This document shows, one piece after another, positions 56,001 to 64,000 of a DNA stretch of 64,000 nt. The notes beneath the pieces are model-generated. The model saw only the letters and a program-made list of their open reading frames with translations, did no database searches and was not told the DNA's origin. Every line of letters starts with the position of its first letter. Position 1 is the first letter of the stretch. Source of the DNA: Phaeacidiphilus oryzae TH49 (GTDB lineage Bacteria; Actinomycetota; Actinomycetes; Streptomycetales; Streptomycetaceae); NCBI RefSeq assembly GCF_000744815.1, contig NZ_JQMQ01000005.1, positions 1,000,055 to 1,064,054 of the forward strand, in the 5' to 3' direction. The position numbers were made by a program, and so were the translations under genes.

Positions 56001-56780
56001 ATGGAGTCGCAGCTGGGCTCCGCCCTGCGGCCGGTGCGCTCGGGGAACACCTTCGAGGAGGCGGTGCAGCGGATACTCCAGGTGGTCCGGCTCGGCCTGG
56101 TCCCGGTCGGCGGCAAGCTGCCGCCCGAGCGCGAGCTGGCGGAGCGCCTCGGGATAAGCCGGGTGACCCTCCGCGAGGCGCTGCGCGTCCTCCAGGAGAA
56201 CGGCGTCCTGGAGATACGCCGGGGCAGGTACGGCGGGGCCTTCGTCCTGGACGCGGCGCCGGGGCCGGGGCCGGGCGGGGCGGACGGCGCCGGCGGGCCC
56301 GGGCCGGCCGGCGGCACGGCCGAGGAGATCGACGGCGTGCTGCGGTTCCGCGAGGTGCTGGAGACCGGCGCCGCCGAGCTGGCCGCCGAGCGGATGGCCG
56401 GGCGGATACCGGTGGCGGTGGCCGGCACGGAAGCCGCCTCGGCGCTGCGGACCCGCCTCGCCGAGTGCGCGGCCGCGCCGCTGGACGGCTACCGCCCCGC
56501 GGACACCCTGCTGCACCTGGCGATCGTCGCCCTGGCCGGTTCGCCCCAGCTCTCCGCGCAGTACGCGGAGGTACGGGCGGCGGTCAACCGGCTGCTGGAC
56601 CGCATCCCCCTGCTCGCCCCCAATCTGGCGCACTCGGAGGAGCAGCACGCGCACCTGGTCGAGGCGATCCTGGCCGGGGACGCGCCCGCCGCGCGCGCGG
56701 TCGCCCGCGACCATGCCCGCGGCTCGGCGGCCCTGCTGCGCGGGTTCCTCGGCGAGGCCCAAGGACAGGAGGACAGTTGA
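56001..56780 (+). CDS. GntR-family (FadR subfamily) regulator
   Basis: A 259-residue regulator. Winged helix at residues 25-75: VPVGGKLPPERELAERLGISRVTLREALRVLQENGVLEIRRGRYGGAFV. An FCD-type ligand domain follows a Gly/Pro linker (about 85-110), with FREVLETGAAELAAERM and the metal-binding His residues in LLHLAIVALAG and EEQHAHLVEAILAGDAPAARAVARDH. Start ATG 56001 with AAGGGGG upstream; an earlier ATG at 55869 lies inside the divergent gene. It probably represses the divergent glnA4-ALDH-SDR set and its own gene with the following hydrolase. Confidence 0.9.
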   Translation: MESQLGSALRPVRSGNTFEEAVQRILQVVRLGLVPVGGKLPPERELAERLGISRVTLREALRVLQENGVLEIRRGRYGGAFVLDAAPGPGPGGADGAGGPGPAGGTAEEIDGVLRFREVLETGAAELAAERMAGRIPVAVAGTEAASALRTRLAECAAAPLDGYRPADTLLHLAIVALAGSPQLSAQYAEVRAAVNRLLDRIPLLAPNLAHSEEQHAHLVEAILAGDAPAARAVARDHARGSAALLRGFLGEAQGQEDS

Positions 56781-57589
56781 CCATTCCCACCACCGTCACC
56801 ACCGCCACCTTCACCACCACCGCCGCCACCGCCTCGTCGCCCCCGCCCTCCCGGCGCCGGCCGCTGATCGGGCTCAGCACCTATCTGGAGACCGCCGCCT
56901 GGGGCATCTGGCACGACCAGCACGCGGCCCTGCTCCCGCAGGCGTACTCCACCCTGGTGGCCCGCTCCGGCGGGAACCCGGTGCTGCTGCCGCCGCTCCC
57001 GCCGGACGAGGCGGGCGGCGGGCAGGCCGCCCGCGCGGCGGAGACCGTCGCCCGGCTGGACGGCGTGGTGCTCACCGGCGGCCCGGACGTCGACCCGGCC
57101 CGCTACGGCGCCGCACCGCACCCGGCGACCGGCCGGCCGTCCCGGCCGCGCGACTCCTGGGAGGCCGCGCTGGCGGAGGCCGCGCTGGCCGCCGGGACCC
57201 CGCTGCTGGGCGTCTGCCGCGGGATGCAGGTGCTCAACGTGGTGCTCGGGGGCGATCTGACCCAGCATCTGCCGGACGCGGTCGGCCACAGCGGGCACAA
57301 TCCGGTCCCCGGGGAGTTCTCCGTCCACCCCGTCAGTGTTCTTCCGGGCACCGCGCTGGCCGCGATCCTGCCGCCCGGGGACGGCCCGCTGGACGTGCCC
57401 ATCCATCACCACCAGGGGGTGAACCGGCTCGGCCGCGGCCTGGCGGTCTCCGCCCGAGCCGAGGACGGCGTCCCCGAGGCGCTCGAACTCCCGCCCGCGG
57501 TACACCCGTTCGCCCTCGCCGTGCAGTGGCACCCGGAGCAGGCGGACGACCTGCGGCTGACCGAGGCGCTGGTCCGAGCGGCGTCCTGA
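56777..57589 (+). CDS. Gamma-glutamyl-gamma-aminobutyrate hydrolase-like class I amidotransferase (PuuD type), TTG start
   Basis: A 270-residue peptidase C26-type hydrolase. TGGPDVDPARYGAAPHP, the nucleophile in GTPLLGVCRGMQVLNVVLGG, VHPVSVLPGTALAAI and the His-Glu pair in AVQWHPEQADD define the family, which releases free glutamate from gamma-glutamyl amides. The start appears to be TTG 56777-56779, whose last two bases and the next A form the TGA stop of the GntR gene; AGGAGG is four bases upstream and no other start codon follows before the conserved region. The first 25 residues are Thr/Ala-rich. It would complete the gamma-glutamylation route. Confidence 0.87.
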   Translation: MTIPTTVTTATFTTTAATASSPPPSRRRPLIGLSTYLETAAWGIWHDQHAALLPQAYSTLVARSGGNPVLLPPLPPDEAGGGQAARAAETVARLDGVVLTGGPDVDPARYGAAPHPATGRPSRPRDSWEAALAEAALAAGTPLLGVCRGMQVLNVVLGGDLTQHLPDAVGHSGHNPVPGEFSVHPVSVLPGTALAAILPPGDGPLDVPIHHHQGVNRLGRGLAVSARAEDGVPEALELPPAVHPFALAVQWHPEQADDLRLTEALVRAAS

Positions 57590-57683
57590 ACCCGGGGCGG
57601 GGCGCAGGCCCGTCGAAAGCGCGGGCCCGTCGAAAGCGCGGGGCCGCTCGGCAGCGCAGGCCGGAAACGCCGGCCGGAGACGC

Positions 57684-57737
57684 GAGGGGCGCGGGGAAAC
57701 GCGAGAGGCGCGGGGAACCGGAGTTCCCCGCGCCCCT
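57684..57737. terminator. Bidirectional hairpin terminator, GGGGCGCGGGGAAC family
   Basis: Perfect 12-bp arms GGCGCGGGGAAC (57707-57718) and GTTCCCCGCGCC (57723-57734) around CGGA. A duplicated left arm precedes it at 57687-57698. Upstream the 17-bp CGGGCCCGTCGAAAGCG unit is nearly duplicated at about 57608-57641. Between convergent hydrolase and transporter genes. Confidence 0.8.
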
Positions 57738-57754
57738 GCCGGCGTTCGGCGGCG

Positions 57755-60388
57755 TCAGCCGGTGGGAGCCAGCTGGTCGACGATGGCCGGGTTCTCGGAC
57801 ATCCACTTCGAGACGCCCTTGTCCGGCTCGTCCTTGCCCTGCGCCTGGATCTCGTTCTCCAGCGTCGAGAGCTGCGACTCGGACAGGTGGAACTTCTTCA
57901 GCCACCCGGCGATCTGCGGGAACTTCTGCGGGAAGTCCTTGTACGCCAGGGTGTCGATCTGGTCACCGGCGCCGAAGGCCTTCTGCGGGTCGGCGAGCTT
58001 GGTCAGGCTGTACTTGGCGTACGCCCAGTGCGGCGACCAGAGCACGACCGCGATCGGCTTCTTCTGCGCGTAGGCCCGCTCCAGTTCGGCGAGCATCGCC
58101 GGCGAGGAGCCCGGGACCAGCTGGAACTTCTTGTCCAGGCCGTACTTCGGCATCACCGAGGTCTTGATGATGTTCATCTCACCGGTGCCCGGCTCGATGC
58201 CGATGATCTTCCCGCCGAACTCGTCCGCGTGCGCGGCCAGGTCGGAGAGCGAGTGGACGTCCTTGACGTAGGACGGCACCGTGATCTCCAGTGAGGTCGG
58301 CGAGTACCAGGAGCCCAGATTGACCAGGTTCTGCTTGTACTTGGCCCAGTACTGCGACTGCGCGTGCGGCAGCCAGCCGTCGGTCTCGAAGTCGACCTGG
58401 CCGTCGGCCATCGCGGTGAACATCGAGCCCACGTCGAACTGCTGGAGCTTGACCTTGTACCCGCGGCGGGTCAGGACGTCCCTCCACAGGTAGCTGGTGG
58501 CGACGTCCTCGTCCCAGGGGAAGTAGCCCAGGGTGACGGTCTTGCCGCCGCCGGCCGAGCCGGCCGGGGCCGAGGTGCCGCCGGGAACCGGGGCGATCTT
58601 GTCCAGGAAGCCGGGGTTCTGGGCCATCCACTTCTTGGCCGCGGCCTGCTGCGCGGAGGCCTGGTCACCGGAGGAGTGGACCATGTTCTCCAGCGAGCTG
58701 AGCTGCGCCTCGGAGAGGTGGAACTTCTTCAGCCAGTCGGAGACCACGCTGTTCTTCTGCGCCCAGCCCTTGTTGGCCAGGGTGTGGATGCCGTCACCGG
58801 AGCCGAAGGCCCCCTTGGGGTCGGTCAGCTTGGTCAGCTTGTACTTGGCGTACGCCCAGTGCGGGGTCCAGAGGACGGCCGCGATCGGCTTCTTCTGGCT
58901 GTACGCGCGGTCCAGCTGGGTGAGCATCGTCGCGGTGGACGAGGCCTGCAGGGTCATCTTGCCGTTGAGCCCGTAGGCCGGCATGACCTTGGACTGCAGC
59001 AGCTTCATCTCGCCCGCGCCCGGCTCGATGCCGGTGATCTTCCCGCCGAACTCGCTCGCGTGCGCGGCCAGGTCGGAGAGCGAGTGGACGTCCTTGACGT
59101 AGGACGGCACCGCGATCTCCAGCGAGGTCTTCGGGTACCAGGTGCCCAGGTCGGTCAGCTTCGACTTGTACTGCTTCCAGTACGAGGCGTGGGTGGTGGG
59201 CAGCCAGCCGTCCGTCATGAAGTCGTTGGAGCCGGTGGCGATGGAGGTGAACACGGCGCCGACGTCCATCTGCTGGGTGTGCGGCTGGAATCCGCGCTCC
59301 TTGAGCGCCTCCGCCCACAGCGCGGTGGTCGCCACGTCCTCGTCCCAGTTGATGTAACCGATGTTGACCGACTGCCCCTTGCCGACATCACTGCCGGAGG
59401 CCACCGTCGAGCTCGTCCCGCCGTGCGACTGCGAGTAGTTGAGCCCGCCCGCGACCAGTGCCAGCACGACCACGCCGACCACGGCGAAGGCGCCGGCCGG
59501 GCGGTAGCGGAGTACGGCCCAGCCCCGGAAGGAGTTGGCCTTGGCCAGCGCCCGGCGGCCGATCGGGGAGACCCGCTGGCCCAGCGAACCGGTCATCCGG
59601 TCCAGGTACATGGCGAGGATGACGACGGCGACGCCGCCCTCGACGCCCTGGCCGACGTCGACCGAGGAGATCGCGGTGTAGATGGACTGGCCCAGGCCGG
59701 GCGCGCCGACCATGGCGGAGATGACCACCATGGAGAGCGAGAGCATGATCACCTGGTTGACGCCGGCCATGATGGTCGGCAGCGCCAGCGGCAGCTGCAC
59801 CCGGAAGAGGGTGCGGCGCGGAGTGGTGCCGAACGCCTCGGCCGCCTCCACCAGGTCGCCGTCCACCTGCCGGATGCCGAGGTCGGTCATCCGCACGCCG
59901 GGCGGCATGGAGAAGACGATGGTGGCGATGGACGCCGGGACGACGCCGCTGCCGAAGAAGAGGATGCCGGGGATCAGGTAGACGAAGGCCGGCATGGTCT
60001 GCATCAGGTCGAGCACCGGCCGGAGGATCGCGTTCCCGGTCTTCGTCCGGGCCGCCCAGATGCCCAGCGGTACGGCGAAGACGAGGGTGATCACACTCGC
60101 CACGATCACCTGCGACATGGTCTGCATCGCCGGCTGCCACAGTTCGAGCGAGTCGATGACGGCGAGGCCGACGAAGGCCAGCACACCGGCGAGCGGCCCG
60201 CGCAGCCAGAGGGCGATCACCGCGAAGATGCCGGCGAGCAGCAGCGGCTGCGGCTTGTCCAGCACCCAGTTGACGCCGTTGAACATGTCGTTGATCACGG
60301 TGGTGACCGCGTCGAAGAACGGCTGCACGTTGTTCGTCAGCCAGGTGACGACGTGTTCGGCCCAGTTGCCCAGCGGAAGGCGGTACAT
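57755..60388 (-). CDS. Glycine-betaine-type ABC transporter permease fused to two substrate-binding domains
   Basis: An 877-residue protein. Residues 1 to about 290 are an OpuAB/ProW permease: WLTNNVQPFFDAVTTVINDM, six or so helices and the ATPase-contact loop EAAEAFGTTPRRTLFRVQLPLALP. A helix (about 300-325) is followed by two complete OpuAC/ProX-type domains (about 345-600 and 615-877). Each has NIGYINWDEDVATT or LGYFPWDEDVATS, DGWLPTTH or DGWLPHAQ and VLWTPHWAYAKY or VLWSPHWAYAKY, the Trp residues that cage quaternary amines. The tandem domains share an exact 56-bp DNA repeat. Imports an osmoprotectant such as glycine betaine. Overlaps the ATPase gene by one base. Confidence 0.93.
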   Translation of the reverse strand: MYRLPLGNWAEHVVTWLTNNVQPFFDAVTTVINDMFNGVNWVLDKPQPLLLAGIFAVIALWLRGPLAGVLAFVGLAVIDSLELWQPAMQTMSQVIVASVITLVFAVPLGIWAARTKTGNAILRPVLDLMQTMPAFVYLIPGILFFGSGVVPASIATIVFSMPPGVRMTDLGIRQVDGDLVEAAEAFGTTPRRTLFRVQLPLALPTIMAGVNQVIMLSLSMVVISAMVGAPGLGQSIYTAISSVDVGQGVEGGVAVVILAMYLDRMTGSLGQRVSPIGRRALAKANSFRGWAVLRYRPAGAFAVVGVVVLALVAGGLNYSQSHGGTSSTVASGSDVGKGQSVNIGYINWDEDVATTALWAEALKERGFQPHTQQMDVGAVFTSIATGSNDFMTDGWLPTTHASYWKQYKSKLTDLGTWYPKTSLEIAVPSYVKDVHSLSDLAAHASEFGGKITGIEPGAGEMKLLQSKVMPAYGLNGKMTLQASSTATMLTQLDRAYSQKKPIAAVLWTPHWAYAKYKLTKLTDPKGAFGSGDGIHTLANKGWAQKNSVVSDWLKKFHLSEAQLSSLENMVHSSGDQASAQQAAAKKWMAQNPGFLDKIAPVPGGTSAPAGSAGGGKTVTLGYFPWDEDVATSYLWRDVLTRRGYKVKLQQFDVGSMFTAMADGQVDFETDGWLPHAQSQYWAKYKQNLVNLGSWYSPTSLEITVPSYVKDVHSLSDLAAHADEFGGKIIGIEPGTGEMNIIKTSVMPKYGLDKKFQLVPGSSPAMLAELERAYAQKKPIAVVLWSPHWAYAKYSLTKLADPQKAFGAGDQIDTLAYKDFPQKFPQIAGWLKKFHLSESQLSTLENEIQAQGKDEPDKGVSKWMSENPAIVDQLAPTG

Positions 60389-61518
60389 CAGCGGCCCCCT
60401 TCCTGCTTCTTGACCTCGTCGGACTCGACGTGGAGGTCGGCGTTGACGGTCTCACCGGCGCGGGTGCTCACGGCGGAGGCCGCGGTGAGCGAGGTCCTGG
60501 CGCCGTCCACGGCGGGCGCCGGCGGCGCGGCGGGCGCGGAGGGCGTCGGCGGCGCGGAGGGCGTCGGCGCGGTCGCGGTGCCGGCCTTGGCGGCTGCCTT
60601 GGCGGCCGGGGCCGCCGGAGCCGCGGCGGTCGTGGCGGTCGCGGTCGCGGCCGGCTTCGCCGCCGTCTGCGCCGGGGCGGCCTTCTTGCCCGCCCGGCCC
60701 AGCACCTTGTCCGGGTCGACGTCCTCGACGAAGGTGGCGACGTAGTCGTCCGCCGGGTCGAGGAGGATCTCGCGCGGGGTGCCGATCTGCACGATCCGGC
60801 CGTCCCGCATCATCGCGATGCGGTCGCCCAGCTTCATCGCCTCGTTGAGGTCGTGGGTGATGAAGACGATGGACTTGCGCAGGGTCTGCTGGAGCTCCAG
60901 CAGCTGGTCCTGCATCTCCCGCCGGATCAGCGGGTCGAGCGCGCTGAAGGACTCGTCCATCAGCAGCAGCTCGGCGTCGGTGGCGAGCGCCCGGGCGAGG
61001 CCCACGCGCTGCTGCATACCGCCGGAGAGCTCGTCGGGGAAGGAGTCCGCCCAGCCCTCGAGGCCGACCATCCGCAGCGCCTCCTCGGCGCGCTGGGTGC
61101 GCTCGGCCTTCGACAGCTGCTGCACCTCGAGGCCGTAGGCCGCGTTCTCCAGCACGCTGCGGTGCGGGAAGAGCGCGAAATGCTGGAAGACCATACTGAT
61201 CCGGCGCGCCCGCACGGCCCGTAGATCCTTGTCCGACAGCTGGGACACGTCCTGGCCGTCGAAGAGGACCCGGCCCGAGGTGGGTCGGTTGAGCCCGTTC
61301 AGCATCCGCAGAAGTGTGGACTTGCCGGAGCCGGAAAGGCCCATCACGACGAAGATCTCACCCGGCTCGACGGTGAAGGAGGCGTCGACCACGGCGGCCG
61401 TGGTGCCCTCCTCCCGAAGCCGCTCGCGGTCGGTGGAGCCGGAGCGCAGCCGCTCGACGGCCTGCTCGGGCTTCCTCCCGAAGACTTTGAAGAGTTGGTC
61501 GGCTTCCAGCGTCGACAC
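60388..61518 (-). CDS. Glycine-betaine-type ABC transporter ATP-binding protein
   Basis: A 376-residue ATPase of the OpuAA/ProV type: VFGRKPEQAVERL at the N-terminus, Walker A VMGLSGSGKSTLLRMLNGL, Q-loop VFQHFALFPHRSVLENAAYGLE, signature ELSGGMQQRVGLARALA, Walker B LLLMDESFSALDP and H-loop FITHDLNEAM. ProV proteins usually end with CBS domains; here a Pro/Ala/Thr/Lys-rich linker of about 100 residues takes their place, so osmosensing by CBS/c-di-AMP is not expected. GTG 61518 (STLEADQLF) with AGAGG upstream; a longer frame lacks support. Confidence 0.93.
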   Translation of the reverse strand: MSTLEADQLFKVFGRKPEQAVERLRSGSTDRERLREEGTTAAVVDASFTVEPGEIFVVMGLSGSGKSTLLRMLNGLNRPTSGRVLFDGQDVSQLSDKDLRAVRARRISMVFQHFALFPHRSVLENAAYGLEVQQLSKAERTQRAEEALRMVGLEGWADSFPDELSGGMQQRVGLARALATDAELLLMDESFSALDPLIRREMQDQLLELQQTLRKSIVFITHDLNEAMKLGDRIAMMRDGRIVQIGTPREILLDPADDYVATFVEDVDPDKVLGRAGKKAAPAQTAAKPAATATATTAAAPAAPAAKAAAKAGTATAPTPSAPPTPSAPAAPPAPAVDGARTSLTAASAVSTRAGETVNADLHVESDEVKKQEGGR

Positions 61519-61881
61519 ATCGACCTCTCGGTTCGGCGGTAAACAGCAAAGCGCGGCTCGCCGGCCCACGACGGTGGCTGGCCGGCGGTCCGCCTCAGCT
61601 GTGGAGCGATCGCCTTCCGGACGAACACCCGGGGTAGCCGGCATTCCGCGTGGAAACGCGCAAGACCGCATCGGGCTGCTCCGCAATTTCGGCTACCCAG
61701 GGCAATCACTTAGGGAAACCAAACGTGATGTTCACCGACGGTTAATCCGATTTGCCCGTCGCTCGATGTCCGATTCGTGCGCATAAAAGGCGTTTTCGCC
61801 GATGCCGTTTCGTCACCTCGCCGTGATCAACCCTGCCGGGCCCTCACGAGCTCCGGCGGATTGTCGGTGGTGTACGGCATC
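61519..61881. promoter_or_regulatory. 363-bp divergent region between the betaine-type transporter and the exonuclease
   Basis: No gene is seen. The centre (about 61700-61800) is A+T-rich for this genome, as expected for promoters in both directions. It holds GGCG-TTTT-CGCC (61789-61800), a short hairpin or operator. No convincing promoter pair could be fixed. No riboswitch was recognised. Confidence 0.35.
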
Positions 61882-62862
61882 ATGCCCGGTGTGAGCACTT
61901 CGAGCACCGCCCCCCGCCTGATGCTGCTGGACTCGGCCAGCCTCTACTTCCGCGCGCACTTCGGCGTGCCGGAGACGCTTCGCTCCCCCGACGGCCGGCC
62001 GGTCAACGCCGTGCGCGGCCTGCTCGACTTCATCGCCCGGCTGGTCGCCGACCACACCCCGGACCAGCTGGTCGCCTGCATGGACGCGGACTGGCGGCCG
62101 CGGTGGCGGGTGGAGCTCATCCCCTCCTACAAGGCGCACCGGGTCGCCGAGGAGCCGGAGCCCGGCGCGGCGGAGGGCGAGACCGAGGAGATCCCGGACA
62201 CCCTCTCCCCCCAGGTCCCGATCATCGAGGCGGTGCTGGACGCCCTCGGCATCGCGCGGGTCGGCGTCCCCGACTACGAGGCGGACGACGTCATCGGCAC
62301 GCTGGCGACCAGGCATCGCGGCCCGGTGGACGTGGTCACCGGGGACCGCGACCTCTTCCAGCTGGTCGACGACGCGCGCGGGGTCCGGGTGCTCTACCCG
62401 GTCAAGGGGATGGGCAATCTGCAGCTCACCGACGAAGCCCTGCTGGTCGAGAAGTACGCGGTCAGCGGCGCCCAGTACGCCGACCTCGCCGCCCTGCGCG
62501 GCGACCCCAGCGACGGCCTCCCCGGCGTCCCCGGCGTCGGCGAGAAGACCGCGGCCAAGCTGATCGCCCAGTACGGCGACCTCCCCGCGATCCGCGCCGC
62601 GGCCGCCGACCCCGCCAGCAAGCTCACCCCCACCCAGCGCAAACGCCTCACCGACGCCGCCGACTACCTCGACGTCGCCCCCCAGGTCGTCCGCGTCGCC
62701 ACCGACATCCCCCTCCCCGCCTTCGACCCCACCCTCCCCCGCGAACCCCTCGACCCGATGACCCTGGAAGACCTCTCCACCCGCTGGGGCCTCGGCACCT
62801 CCCTCACCCGCCTGCTGGACACCCTCGCCACCCACGGCCATAAAAGTGAGCCAGCCCCCTGA
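61882..62862 (+). CDS. 5'-3' exonuclease (PolA-type flap nuclease domain, stand-alone)
   Basis: A 326-residue protein with the whole N-terminal nuclease of DNA polymerase I and no polymerase domain. LMLLDSASLYFRAHFGVPETL, PVNAVRGLLDFIARL, VACMDADWRPRWRVELIPSYKAHR, PDYEADDVIGTLA and VVTGDRDLFQLVDD provide the acidic metal ligands; the helix-hairpin-helix is DGLPGVPGVGEKTAAKLIAQYG. It may process flaps or RNA primers. ATG 61882 was chosen because TACGGC precedes it closely with no Shine-Dalgarno, suggesting a leaderless message; GTG 61894 is an alternative. Confidence 0.9.
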   Translation: MPGVSTSSTAPRLMLLDSASLYFRAHFGVPETLRSPDGRPVNAVRGLLDFIARLVADHTPDQLVACMDADWRPRWRVELIPSYKAHRVAEEPEPGAAEGETEEIPDTLSPQVPIIEAVLDALGIARVGVPDYEADDVIGTLATRHRGPVDVVTGDRDLFQLVDDARGVRVLYPVKGMGNLQLTDEALLVEKYAVSGAQYADLAALRGDPSDGLPGVPGVGEKTAAKLIAQYGDLPAIRAAAADPASKLTPTQRKRLTDAADYLDVAPQVVRVATDIPLPAFDPTLPREPLDPMTLEDLSTRWGLGTSLTRLLDTLATHGHKSEPAP

Positions 62863-63060
62863 GACCAGGGCCCTAGGTTGTAGTGCCGCACCCCTGAGCG
62901 CCGGGCACGGAAAATCTCACGGCCCCATACCCGGCGCGATGGTGCCGCTGCGCAGCTTCCCAGCTATCGCAGTCGAGCTCACAAGGTGTTGGTACTCAGA
63001 TTAGATCCGTGATGTCCGAGGGGGCGTGACGCGGGGTGATCCCTGCGCTATGTCCTGGTC
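62863..63060. other. Spacer before the IS element, left boundary not defined
   Basis: 198 bp with no gene. The left end of the IS630-type element should be here; the other end lies outside the window, so the inverted repeats could not be matched. Confidence 0.4.
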
Positions 63061-64000
63061 ATGCGGTATGCGCAGGGCGGCGGGTTGACGCCTGTCAGCA
63101 GGAGAAGCGGGAGGCCGTGCGGCTAGAGGCGGCCAGGCGGTTCGAGGCCGGGGCGGGCACCGCGCAGGTCGCGGCCGAGTTGCGGGTGACGGATCGGTCG
63201 GTGCGCCGATGGCGGCGGCCTGGCGGCGCGGGGGCGTGGCGGCGTTGGCCTCGGCCGGGCCGATGTCGGTGGAGCGGCTCTCGCCGGCTCAGTGGCGGCG
63301 GCTGGAGGCGGAGTTGAGGCCGGGGCCGCTGGCGCACGGCTTCGACGATGAGCATCAGGGCTGGACGCTGAAGCGGGTCAAGCTGCTGATCGGGCGGCTG
63401 TTCCACACCGGCTACACGCTGCAGGGGGTGTGGCGGCTGCTGCGGCGGCACGGCTGGAGCTGCCAGGTGCCCGTGCGCCGCGCGCTGGAGCGGGACGAGG
63501 CGGCGATCGAGGTGGGAAAGGCCGAGGTGTGGCCGCGGGTAAAAGTACCGCGCACGACCTGGGCGCCCATGTCTGCTTCGCAGACGAGAGCGGGCAATCG
63601 CTGATTCCGCCCAGGGGCCGGACCTGGGCACCGCGCGGGCAGCGGCCGGTGGTGCGGGTGGCAGGCCGGCGCGCGGGCCGGGTGAACATCGCCGGGGCGG
63701 TGTGCTTCAAGCCCGGGGTGCGGCCGCGGATGTTCTTCTAGCTGCACGTCCATCACGGGCGGCGCGGCGAGGCGAAGGCGTTCACCTGGGGTGATTACCG
63801 GGACTTCACCCGGGTGGTGCACGAGCAGCCGGGCACCCCGGTGGTGTGGTGCTGGGACAATTTGAACGTGCACCTGCAGCAGGAGCTGTTCGACTTCGAG
63901 GCGGAGCACAGGGACTGGCTGGTCATCTTCCAACTGCCGCCGTACGCGCCCGAGATCAATCCCCAGGAGGGGATCTGGAGCCTGCTCAAGCGGGCCCTGG
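63061..64000 (+). pseudogene. IS630-family transposase, decayed, running off the window
   Basis: Pieces of one transposase in three frames. ATG 63061 gives MRYAQGGGLTP; about 63095 the frame shifts to QQEKREAVRLEAARRFEAGAGTAQVAAELRVTDRSVRRWRR (helix-turn-helix); near 63215 it shifts to WRRGGVAALASAGPMSVERLSPAQWRRLE and on to KAEVWPRVK; near 63540 it shifts again to AHDLGAHVCFADESGQSLIPP. An in-frame TAG at 63739 interrupts it, after which VVWCWDNLNVHLQQELFDF and PPYAPEINPQEGIWSLLKRAL continue. The DDE triad (ADES, WDNLN, NPQE with 36 residues between the last two) is still visible. Three shifts and a stop mean it is inactive. Confidence 0.85.

Overview
The window is about 70% G+C, with mostly GGAGG-type ribosome binding sites, frequent GTG starts and some apparently leaderless genes. 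Its gene content and order match a Streptomyces-type chromosome core: a methionine ABC transporter, argH and the argCJBDR operon, pheST, an orphan histidine kinase, an rRNA methyltransferase, infC-rpmI-rplT, a DUF1844 gene, sseB, a glnA4-type cluster, a betaine-type ABC transporter and a 5'-3' exonuclease. I remember this order from the S. coelicolor SCO1557-SCO1622 region; no alignment was run.

Layout. 1-6.0 kb: a cut acetyltransferase, a methionine importer (metN plus a fused permease/binding protein) behind a Met/Cys-rich leader peptide, a HAD phosphatase, a second acetyltransferase and a phospholipid acyltransferase. 6.2-21.6 kb: arginine biosynthesis, split by a respiratory nitrate reductase block (narGHJI with divergent narK) between argH and argR. 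21.6-35.0 kb: accessory genes, namely regulator/target pairs (TetR-SDR, CGNR-MFS), a peptidoglycan amidase-like lipoprotein, a hydroxyacyl-CoA dehydrogenase, a secreted HNH-like protein, small envelope proteins, a degenerate repeat array, a drug exporter and a frameshifted glycosyl-hydrolase-like gene. 35.1-44.4 kb: translation genes. 44.5-52.3 kb: a serine hydrolase, a PLP enzyme, a VWA surface protein with a LAATG sorting signal, an acyl-CoA synthetase and a DUF2510 protein. 52.3-57.6 kb: a gamma-glutamyl-amine type catabolic cluster. 57.7-62.9 kb: a two-gene osmoprotectant transporter and the exonuclease. From about 63.0 kb: a decayed IS630-type transposase running off the end.

The most interesting regulatory signals are two RNA leaders. 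The infC leader (42.7-42.95 kb) has an untracked 44-codon reading frame with its own Shine-Dalgarno, a textbook intrinsic terminator, and an exact 12-bp complement between that Shine-Dalgarno/start region and the 5' arm of the terminator; infC itself begins at an ATC codon. The metN leader encodes a leaderless 32-residue peptide ending in Met and Cys codons, followed by hairpins. A 13-bp palindrome, TGACG-N3-CGTCA, occurs five times by eye, at both ends of the met operon and of one MFS gene. Long hairpins carrying a GGGGCGCGGGGAACTGC core lie at several gene ends.

All calls come from reading the sequence and translations. Family names rest on recognised motifs, not on database searches.
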